This document shows positions 24,258 through 33,250 of a stretch of DNA of 64,000 bases, piece by piece. Source of the DNA: Rhizomys pruinosus (lineage: Eukaryota > Chordata > Mammalia > Rodentia > Spalacidae); assembly GCA_009823505.1 (NCBI GenBank), contig VZQC01013730.1:455227-519226 (forward strand), in the 5' to 3' direction. The translations under genes and the position numbers were made by a program. Within the stretch, counting starts at the first letter, position 1. Every line of letters begins with the position of its first letter. The notes beneath the pieces are model-generated. The model saw nothing but the letters and a program-made list of their open reading frames with translations. It did not search any database and had not been told where the DNA came from.

Positions 24258-24769
24258 ACTTGGTAACGTGTAAGAGTCTCCTATATGGTTCCGGTGTTGA
24301 AAGCATGAAGGGGTCACAGAGAGCAGCTGAGGCCTGGCACCATGAGAGGCCAGGAAAGGCCATTGGTCAGAGTGCAGCTTTGGTCACAGTGAAGACCCCA
24401 GGATTCCAGGGGTCAGGAAGAGAACTGAGGTTTTGCATCAGGAGAGGTCAGAAACAAGCTGTTTCAGTGGTGACCCCAGATTTTTGGAGATGCCAGGACC
24501 GTGTGACAACCACGAAGAGCAGGGGCAGGTGTGGAATGGAGTCAGCCTGGGCCTGCAAGATGAGCTGTGTGTGCCACGGACGGCAGAGTCAGAGAAGGGG
24601 AGTTGCCAAAACCCTTTGGAGCCCAGAAGATTGTGAGTGAGTCCCAGGTGTCCAGCCTTGAGCTACTTGCTGGACTTAGGATTTGTTTGAGAGTGCCTGA
24701 TTCTTCCCTTTGAAATAAGACAGTACTTATTTTGGATTTTACAGCAGCCCACAGTTAAGAGACTTTTAA
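24258..24769 (+). mobile_element. ERVL-MaLR internal region, left part
   Basis: Homologous to the internal region of the element at 42.6-44.6 kb (shared layout around a GATGCCAGGACC/GATGGCAGGCC word and a CCCTTTGGA(A/G) word) and to 12.1-13.0 kb. The 133-codon frame at 24,239-24,640 lies in this non-coding region. It is split from its right part (30,745-30,908) by the L1 insertion. Confidence 0.7.
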
Positions 24770-25047
24770 TGGATTTTTTTGAGATCTCCTGAGCGCAGAG
24801 GAAGGTACCGAGCCCACCCCCAACCCGCCCCCCCCCGCCAACTGAGATTTTGAAGAAGGCATCTGAGAAGGCAATCAAAGCAAGCCTTCAACACAGTGAA
24901 GAGGCATTAGGACTCACATTGGAATACAGGCAAGGAGAAGCCCATATGCCAGGATCACGAAGAGAGACTACACTGGAAAGGGGCAGGATAATCCCATGCC
25001 AAGCTTTACCAACCCTATGGAAGACTTCTGCAGTGGATCCCTTGGGG

Positions 25048-26135
25048 ATGCCCCAGGACACAGACATCAGAACAACAATTGGAACATACTTAAAGAACTA
25101 CAAGATCATAAAGAACAAAATTAAAGAACTAAGAAAAGAGAAGAGGAACTCCAAGAGGACTGAAGAGAGAGAGAGAGAGACGGAAGAGAACGACGAGTAG
25201 AGAGAGAGCATGACAAGCTCCGGAAGGAACTAGAACACTGAAAAGAATCCCATGCGAAAAAGAAAAAGAAAACCAACCCACGCGAAAAAAGAGCTACAAA
25301 AAGAGATCGAGAAGCTCCCAAAAGAAATAGAAACATTAAAGAAATCAGAAGAGGAAATGAAAAAAGGTAATCAAACACTCATCCATGCAAGAAAAGGAAG
25401 GAAAAAAGCCTCAGAAGCAGAATGGAGGAAGCAGAACAAAGAATATCAGACCTGGAAAGGAACACAGAACAACATAAAAACCTCAAGGAAAGAATTATGA
25501 AAAATTTAAAAATACACAAAAATGGAACAATCAGGAGATGTGGGACACTATGAAAAGATCAAACCTCCGCATCATAGGAATAGAGGAAGGAGAAGAATCG
25601 CAAGAAAATGTATTGATCAGATCTTAACAGAATAATAGATAGAAACTTCCCCAAACTAAAAAGACAAACCAATACCAATACAAGAAGCATATAGAACTCC
25701 AAAACAGACAAGACAAAAAAGAAATTCTCCTACCACATCATAGTTAAAATGCTAGAAGACCGCAAAACAAAGACAAAATCCTTAAAGCGACAAGAAAAAA
25801 CAACAAGTGGACCTATAAGGGGAAACCTTTCGAATTACAACTGACTTCTCAATGCAAACTATGAAAGCGAGACCTGGACTCAAAGATTCCCAGTGTTAAG
25901 GACAATAGATGTCAAACCCAGGTATACTATACCAGCAAGAAAAGCTCAATCATAGTTGAAGGAGAGAGAAAATCTTCCATGACATAAACAACTTGAAAGA
26001 AATACATGTCTGGAAAACCAACCCTCAGAGAATGCTTGAAGCAATTCAAAGAACAGAAGAAAGGAGCAACCAACCCCAAGCACCTAGAAAAGAAATCAAT
26101 AAAGCATAACTGTAGAAGTAGAAACCTAAATCAAA
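25048..26135 (+). pseudogene. L1 ORF1 (RNA-binding chaperone), broken
   Basis: Starts at the ATG of an MPQDTDIR sequence; the first about 50 codons form a Lys/Glu-rich coiled-coil start. The frame stops near 25,200 and resumes in other frames: 25,252-25,500 (charged helix), then RRM and C-terminal parts around 25,560-26,000, recognisable from NLRIIGIEEG-type words. In L1 this protein trimerises and coats L1 RNA. A GA-rich stretch near 25,160 is one of the disrupted spots. The 3' end is approximate. Confidence 0.75.
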
Positions 26136-28322
26136 ACCGCAGATGGATAATAAGGCAAAAGGAAGCAACACAAACCTATCAATCATAACCTTAAATATTA
26201 ATGGATCTAATTCCCCAATCAAAAGACATAGACTGGGAGACTGGATTAGAGGAACAGAATCCATCGATATCTGTCTACAAGAAACACATCTTCCTTCAAG
26301 GACAGCACACACCTTAAAGTGAAGATGGAAAAAAATATTCCAAGCAAATGGTACCAAAAGAAAGCAGGTGTTCTATTTAATATCAAACAAAATAGACTTC
26401 AAAGTAAAAGAAATCAGAAGAGACAAAGAAGGCCATTACATTTCATCCAAGGAACAATCCACAAGAAGATTTCACATTATGAATACATATGCCCCAAATC
26501 TGGTGCACCAAACTTTAAGACAATTCTCCAGGACCACAAGTCACAGACTAACCCCAGTACACTCATAGTCAGAGATTTCAATACTCCACTGATCCTTTGG
26601 ATAGGTCAACAGGACAAAAAAATAACAGAGAGACATCTGAACTGAACGATATGATACACCAAATGACCCATAGACCTCTACCGAACATCCCATCCCAATA
26701 CCAGAGAATACACTTCTACTCAGCACCCCAAGGAATATTCTCCAAAATCGACCACATCCTGGACACAGAGAAACCTCTACAAATAAAAAAAAGATTGAAA
26801 TAATTTCATGCACCTTGCCAGACCACAGTGCAAATAAAGCTCAACATCAACACCAGGACAAGCCCTCCTGCCTACAAGAACACATGGAGACTAAACAACA
26901 CACTCTTGAATAATGAATGGGTCAAGAAGAGATAAAGAAAGAATAAAAACATTCCTGAACTGAATGACAATGAAAATACAACACAACAAAACCTATGGGA
27001 TATCTAAAAGCAGTCCTAAGAGGAAGTTTATAGCCCTGGGTGCCTACATTAGAAAACAGAAAGAGCACAAGTGAATGATCTAACACTACAGCTAAAAGCA
27101 CTTGAGAAAGCAACAAAAAAAAAAAAAAAAAAAAAATAAAAAAAAAAAACAAAATCAGGGCAGAAATCAAGGAATAGAAACAAAGAAAACAATACAAAAA
27201 TCAATTAAACCAAAATTGGTTCTTTGAAGAATAACAAGATAGACAGACTCTAGCTAGTTAACAAAAAGAAAGAAGAACAACTCCAAATCAATACAATCCC
27301 GTGATGAAAAGGGAAATGACAATGGACAAGGAAAAGCCAGAAAATTATATGGGAATAACAAGACCTATATTCTAACCAAGTTTGAAACCATAGAAGAAAT
27401 GGATGAATATCTGAAACCTGGGAACAACCAAAGCTCAAACAAGAAGAAGACCAGCAGCTTAAACAGACCATAAAACAAAGAAAAATTTAAAAAAAAAAGC
27501 CTCCCAACTAAAAAAAAGCCCAGGCCCAGACCGTTTCACAGCAGAATTCTACAAAACCACTCAAAAAGACGTACAACCATTATTACTGAAACTGTTTTAG
27601 AAGTATAAAATCAGAGGGAAATTCTCCCAATTCCTTTATGAACCAAACATCACCTATTACCAAAACCAGCAAAGATCCAACTAAAAAGGAGAATTATAGA
27701 ACCATCTCCCCATGAACACAGAGCATGATGCCAAAATTCTAAACAGAATTTGCAAATCGCATACAGACCATATCAAGAAGATCATCCATCAATGACCAAG
27801 TTGGATTAACCAGATGCAGGGATGGTTCAACATATAAAATCAATAAACATCATCAAACACATAAACGGAATCAAAGACAAAAACCACACCATCATCTCAA
27901 TTGATGCTGAAAAACCTTTGACAAAATCCAGCATCCCTTCCATGCTTAAAGTCCTAAGAAGGAATTGGATTGAAGGGATCTTCCTCAATGTAATCAAAGC
28001 CATATACAGGAAACCCACAGCCAATATTGTCCTAAATGGGGAAATGACAGAAACATCACTTTAAAGGTAAGAAGTCGGCAAGGCTGCCCCCTGTCACCAC
28101 TCCTCTTCAATATAGTGCTTGAAACACTTGCTAGAGCAATAAAGCAAGAAAAGGGAATTAAAGGATACTAATTGGAAAAGAGGAAGTCAAACTATCCCTA
28201 TTTGCTGATGATATGATTGTTACTTAAGGATGCAAAAAACTCCACCAGAAACTCCTAGAAACGATTAACAGCTTCAGCAAAGTGGCAGGATACAAAATTA
28301 ACCTTAAAAATCAATGGCCTTC

Positions 28323-28796
28323 AAAAGAAGCCAGGGGCTCCACCCCACCAAAAACCTGAGGATGAGATCCTCGACTGACTTGAGTAAACAAAAAACCTTA
28401 TTAATTGGGTTGTGTGACCTTAAGCATCCAAAAGGAAGTATAACCAGAAATACATAATTAGTAAGGCCTAAGAAATGTACTCAGCCTTGCGTGGTGGCGC
28501 AGCCTTTAATTCTAGCACTTGCGAGCCAGAGGCATGCGAATCTTTGTGAGTTCAAAGCCAGCCTGGTCTACAGAGTAAGTTCCAGGGCAGCTGGGGCTAC
28601 AGGGAGATCCTGTAGGACCCTGTCACAAATTCTCTAGTTGTTTTTTGTCTTTAAAAGGTTCTGTAACAGACAGTGGGTTGCCTCTCCCTGCTGGAATGGG
28701 GTGTTCCCTGACACATCAACAATTGGCTCCCTTGATGTGTCAGTTTTCTTAATTGGGTTCTGGTGCATCAGCAAATTAAATAAATTTTATATAAAA
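28323..28796 (+). mobile_element. Composite retrocopy inserted in L1 ORF2
   Basis: Flanked by the 17-bp duplication AAAAATCAATGGCCTTC (28,306-28,322 and 28,797-28,813). It ends with an ATTAAATAAATT signal and an A-tail, so L1-type retrotransposition is supported. It contains non-L1 sequence, a B1 (28,493-28,628), then more non-L1 sequence with LTR-like character (TGACACATCAACAATTGG region). The source transcript is not identified. Confidence 0.82.
28493..28628 (+). mobile_element. B1 SINE inside the composite retrocopy
   Basis: GCCTTGCGTGGTGGCGCAGCC through GTTCAAAGCCAGCCTGGTC and CTGGGGCTACAGGGAGATC. It lacks its own A-tail, which suggests it was carried within the retrocopied transcript, though later decay is possible. 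Confidence 0.9.
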
Positions 28797-30744
28797 AAAA
28801 ATCAATGGCCTTCTTTACACCAAACAACAAGCAACTGGAGAAAGAATTCAAAGAGACCTTCCCACTCAATAGCCTCAAAAACAATAAAATACCTAGGAAC
28901 AAAACCTAACCAAAGACACCAAAGACCTCTACAACAAAAATTTTAAACCCTTAAAGAAAAAATTGAAGAAGACCTCAGAAGATGGAAAAACCTCCCATGC
29001 TCATGGTTTGGGAAAATTAACATTGTAAAAATGTCCATTTTACCAAAACTCTTGTATAGATTTAATGCAATCCCGATCAAAATCCCCGAGTTTCTTCACA
29101 GGCTTGGAAACAAATGTTCTTAAATTCATTTGGAAAAACAAAAGATCCCGAATAGCCAAAACAACCCTGAGTGAAAAGAGCTACACAGGGGGGGATCTCT
29201 ATACCAGACTTCAAACTATACTACAGGGCTATAGTCATAAAAACAGCCTGGACTGGTACAAAAAACAGACGGTAGACCAATGGAACAAAACTGAAAGATC
29301 CAAATCTGTGCACATACAATTTCAGTCATCTCATATTTGACAAGGGGGCCAAGAATCCACGATGGAGAAAAGACAGCATCTTCAGCAAGTGGTGTTGGCA
29401 AAACTGGATCACCACTTGTAGAAGAATGAAATTAAACCCCTACCTCTCGCCCTGTACAAAAGTCAAATCCAGATGGATTAAAGACCTCAACGTGAAACCC
29501 CAAACTCTGAAGGTGATAGAAGAAAAAGTTGGCACAGACTACAAGACATAGGCATAGGAAAAGACTTCCTAAATCAGCAGCTGCACAAGAATTAAGGTCG
29601 ACAATTAACAAATGGGAACTCATCAAACTCAAAATCTTTTGTACATCAAAAGAAACAATCAAGGAAGTGAAGATAAATCCCACAGAGTGGGAGGAAACCT
29701 TCACTGCAGATACATCTGACAAAGCATTGATTCCCAGAATATATAAACTACTCAAAAAACAAAGAAAAAAGAAAACAAATGACCCACTCAATAGATGGAG
29801 CAAAGAGCTGAACAGAGACTTCACAAGTGAGGAATTAGAGATGGCTGAGAAACACCTCAAGAACTGCTCAACATCACTAATCATTAAGAAATGCAAATGA
29901 AAACCACTTTAAGATATTATCTTACTCCAATAAGACTGGCTAGGATCAAGGAAACAAATGATACCAAGTGCTGGAGAGGTTGTGGGAAAGGGAACATCAT
30001 CCACTGCTGGTGGGAATGTAAACTCTTACAGCCACTATGGAAAGCAGTGTGGAGAATCCCTTGGAAGACTTGGAGTGACTTGGCACCCGACCCAGCCATA
30101 CCACTCCTGGGCATGCCTCAAGACTTACGCCACCACAGAGATACATGCACGGCCATGTTTATTGCAGCTCTCTTCACAATAGCAAGGAGCTGGAACCAAA
30201 CCTAAATGCCCCTCAAACTGATAGAGAAATGTCGTACATCTACACAATGGAGTTCTATGCAGCAGTAAAGAAAGATGACATCACGAGCTTTGCAGGAAAA
30301 TGGCTGGAGCTAGAGGATATCATGCTGAGTGAAGTAACACAGTCCCAGAAAAACAAACGACGAATGGTATCCCTCATCTGTGGATGCTAGAGCCAATTAC
30401 CCAGTTGTAAGTATTTGTTGTGTGGGGCCCCCTGAACTTTTGTACAAAGCAGTTGGGCATAATCCATTTTTGGAAAAACAACAACAGCAACAACAGAAAA
30501 AGACTGCATCGAAAGAACAGACTGAAACAGTGAACTTTCTGCTACAAACAGTCAACTTCCCCATGGAAAATATTGAGAAAGACTAAGAGATGAAAAGCAT
30601 GTTTGGCAGAATGCATGAGCTCTGGCGGGGTGGGGGAATGGGCGGGACAACATGGGTCTAGATTTGTTAAAATAAATAAATTAATTAAAAAAATAATAAA
30701 AAAATTAAAAAAAAGGTAAAAAAAAAAAAAAAAGAGACTTTTAA

Positions 30745-30908
30745 CAGACTGTGAACTTTTAAGTGTTTGGACATTTTAAGGACCATGGGGTTTTTAAGGC
30801 TGTACTGTCTTAGGTTGTGATTAATGATAACACCATACTTTGGGGATAAGGACTGGAAAGGCGGTTAATTGTGATGTGTTTTGTGTGTCAAGTTGACAAG
30901 GGGTCAAT
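30745..30908 (+). mobile_element. ERVL-MaLR internal region, right end
   Basis: ACTTTTAAGTGTTTGG, GGTTTTTAAGGCTGTACTG and a purine-rich end directly before an LTR; the same layout as 44,100-44,207. It is continuous with 24,258-24,769 once the L1 is removed. Confidence 0.7.
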
Positions 30909-31275
30909 TGTGCTGGATAGCTTTAGTGTCAACTTGACACACCTGAGTTGAGGGAGCCTCAATTGGGGAATTGGTTCCATTGGATTGGCCCATGGCCACA
31001 TGTGTAGAGTATTGTCTTGATTGTCAATCAGTGTGGGAGGGCCCAGCCCACAATGAGTGGTGCCACCCTGGGCAGTTGTTGTGTACCATATAAGGAGGCA
31101 GGCTGGGCATGAGCCAGGAGAGCAAGCCAGTGAACAGCATTCCTTCATGGCCTGTGCTTCAGCTCCTGCCTCCAGGTTCCTGCTCTGAGTTCCCACCCTG
31201 GGCTCCCTCCTGTTCCTCCCCATGTTGGTGTCAGTCAGAGTGTTTTGTCACAGCAATGGAAAACAAACTAGAACA
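30909..31275 (+). mobile_element. ERVL-MaLR LTR (3' LTR)
   Basis: 367 bp starting TGTGCTGGATAG and ending ACTAGAACA. It contains CAACTTGACACACC and GTTTTGTCACAGCAATGG. The end matches the LTR end at 44,566 (TATCACAGCAACAG...TAATACA) in layout. The frame at 30,888-31,223 on the minus strand is not a gene. Confidence 0.78.
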
Positions 31276-31639
31276 ATACCTTTCATAAAATTCTATAGGG
31301 GAACGTTTGCTGCATGAGTACTAATATTTCCTTTCCCATATACTTTCACCATATTTTAGCTTAATTTTAATTATTTTTTTTCATTATTTGGCAATGAATT
31401 AGGACTTGACACATGGTATGCAAAGACTCTAGCACTAAGATTTGTATTTTTAACTTCATTTTAAGCTTGATAAAACATCTCACTAAGGTGTTTGTGATGT
31501 AGCCTACACAGGCTTTGAGATTGTGATTCTCCTGTGTCCTCCTTCTTAGTATTGGAGTTACAGATTTGTACCACAAGTCTGTCTGTCATTTGTTTTTATC
31601 TTTGCTTTTCTTTAGCTTTCTTTCCTCTTCCTCCAGCTC
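31276..31639. other. Intergenic DNA, no gene seen
   Basis: AT-rich sequence between a MaLR LTR and a (TCC)n tract. Confidence 0.4.
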
Positions 31640-31682
31640 CTCCACTTCCTCCTTTCCTCCTCCTCCTCCTTCTCCTCCTCCT
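31640..31682. repeat. (TCC)n/(TTCCTCC)n pyrimidine tract
   Basis: Pyrimidine-rich triplet repeat at the reversed A-tail of the following minus-strand B1. Confidence 0.85.
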
Positions 31683-31694
31683 ATTTTTGTTTCT

Positions 31695-31805
31695 TTTGAA
31701 TTAGGTCCCATATATACTGTAGTCCAGGTTGGTCTGAAACTTATAACAATCATCTTGCCACAACCCCCGAGTGCTGGTATTACAGATTTGAGCCATACCT
31801 CTGGC
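31695..31805 (-). mobile_element. B1 SINE, diverged
   Basis: The reverse complement reads CCAGAGGTATGGCTCAAATC...CCAACCTGGACTACAGT, a diverged B1 whose A-tail side became the pyrimidine tract at its left. Confidence 0.75.
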
Positions 31806-31869
31806 TCTTATTTTTTAATTGTACTTTATTTTACTTTATTATTTTATTTTATTATTTTTATTATTTAGT

Positions 31870-32337
31870 TCTTTTTATTGAGCACATGCAATGGTTGCCA
31901 ATCAATCCCAATACTGTCCCCCCCCATGCTCCAGAGTCCCATCAGAACTCATGCATTACAACATCCAAGCTAAGCCCTATCCAGTTAGCTTCCAAATCCA
32001 GACATTCTGCTGTGCAAATAAATCTGCTGGAGTCTGGTCAGCATCTCTAGGAATCCTTGGTAAGGCATAGTCTTCCTCCACCAACAGTACTCAGTCTCTT
32101 GTAGTTCTCAGTGCAGGGTCAGTCCCTCACCCATTTCTCTTGTTCCACTATGAGACCTTTTCTGAGTTGTCATTATTTATTTATTTATTATTTAATTTTT
32201 TTTGAAAATTTTGTACATGTGTACAATGAAATATGATCATATCTACTCCCCATTTCCCCCTCCAACTTTCCCCATATCTTCTTTATTTTAAGTTAATTTT
32301 TATTGATTTCATTTCATATATTTCTTTTTTTTTTAAT
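31870..32337 (-). mobile_element. Old L1 3'-UTR sequence
   Basis: At 32,195-32,330, TTTGTACATGTGTACAATG and CATTTCCCCCTCCAACTT are typical of reversed L1/Lx 3' UTRs. The portion 31,870-32,190 (C-run, CAGAACTCATGCATTACAAC) is probably another L1 3' end. A B2 lies immediately to the right, and L1 3'-UTR sequence resumes beyond it. Confidence 0.55.
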
Positions 32338-32540
32338 TTTATGTGTATGAGTGTACAGTCTGCATGTAGGCTGGTGGAACCGTGACATGCAATGCCACCG
32401 AGGTCAGAAGAGGGTGTCAGATTCCCTTGGAACTGGAGTTAAAGATGGTTCTCAGCCATCATGTGGGTGCTGGGAATTGAACCTGGGTCCTCTGCAAGAG
32501 CAGTCGATGCTTTTAATTGCTGAGCCATCTCTCCAGCCCC
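32338..32540 (-). mobile_element. B2 SINE nested in L1 3' UTR
   Basis: The reverse complement is a full B2: GGCTGGAGAGATGGCTCAGC head, B box GGGTTCAATTCC, GACACCCTCTTCTGACCTC and a CATACACATAAAATT tail. Confidence 0.93.
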
Positions 32541-32800
32541 CATACCACATTTCTTAATCAAATTTAGACTCATTCCCCCATCCATGCCCACCCCTTATAT
32601 CCCTCTGCCCCCCCCACCAGAGCTCATTGATTCTGTCACACATGTTAAGTCCTGTCTTGCATCCTTTTCTCAGTCTTTTATAACCTTTTTGATGCAAAAG
32701 TTTACTGTTTTGGTCAGTTCATTGAATAGGTTTTTCTCTCTCTTTTTGGTTCCTTTAGTTTTACATTATTACAAAATATGCATATATACACTCCACACAT
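32541..32800 (-). mobile_element. L1 3'-UTR fragment
   Basis: AATCAAATTTAGACTCATTC, a C-rich run and CCAGAGCTCATTGATTCTG parallel the 3' UTR of the minus-strand L1 at 54,830-54,900. Confidence 0.65.
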
Positions 32801-33029
32801 AAATCAAAATTAAAAATTCTGAAAATATACTATAGGTTAATTCCAAAACATATTTAGAGATTCACATTTTAACAATAAAGTTGCATGCAGGTAAACAGAT
32901 GTTTAAAAAAACTTTCAATTCTGTTTTTTTAAGAATATGAATACATATCTTCCATTCATACATGGTAATTACAATGTGCGAATACAAGTTGTAGGACAAT
33001 TCTAGAGCCCATTAAGAAATTCACATTTG

Positions 33030-33155
33030 TTGGGAGGCAGAGGCAGGTGAATCTTTGTGAGTTCAAGGCCAGCCTGATCTACAGAGTGAGTTCCAGGACA
33101 GCTGGGGCTACAGGGAGACACTGTCTCAAAAAGACCAAAAAAAAAAGAAAGAAAG
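33030..33155 (+). mobile_element. B1 SINE, 5'-truncated
   Basis: GGGAGGCAGAGGCAGGTGAATC through CTGTCTCAAAAAGACC and an A-rich tail. The flanks AGAAATTCACATT and AGAAATTTACATT form a near-perfect target-site duplication. Confidence 0.92.
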
Positions 33156-33250
33156 AAAAGAAATTTACATTGGAATAGCACAGGTGCTTTCAGACACAAT
33201 GAAATATAATAATAAATTGCTCAGTTTCCCTGCCTACTGGTGATTTGGTG

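Larger units (their letters stand above)
26150..30389 (+). pseudogene. L1 ORF2 (endonuclease and reverse transcriptase), broken
   Basis: LNINGSNSP opens the endonuclease domain near 26,190; QETH-type and GDFN-type words follow in shifted frames. The RT motif FADDM is intact at 28,201-28,215. The C-terminal segment ends in SLICGC and a stop at 30,387-30,389. Many frameshifts, an A-rich run (27,114-27,149) and a 474-bp insertion (28,323-28,796) break it. The function in live L1 is target nicking and target-primed reverse transcription. Confidence 0.9.
24770..30731 (+). mobile_element. L1 LINE, nearly full length, inactive, with 13-bp TSD
   Basis: Bounded by AAGAGACTTTTAA at 24,757-24,769 and 30,732-30,744. 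Order: short C-rich 5' UTR (C-tract near 24,815-24,838), ORF1, ORF2 (endonuclease, RT, C-terminal domain) and a 3' UTR with a G-rich tract (30,627-30,646) and A-tail. It sits inside a MaLR internal region and itself received a 474-bp insertion at 28,323-28,796. Frameshifts and stops in both ORFs make it dead. Without the insertion it is about 5.5 kb, so the 5' UTR may be truncated. Confidence 0.93.

Noticed and set aside
24239..24640. 133-codon plus-strand ORF
   Set aside because: Lies in a non-coding MaLR internal region that recurs, with other stops, at 12.1-13.0 kb.
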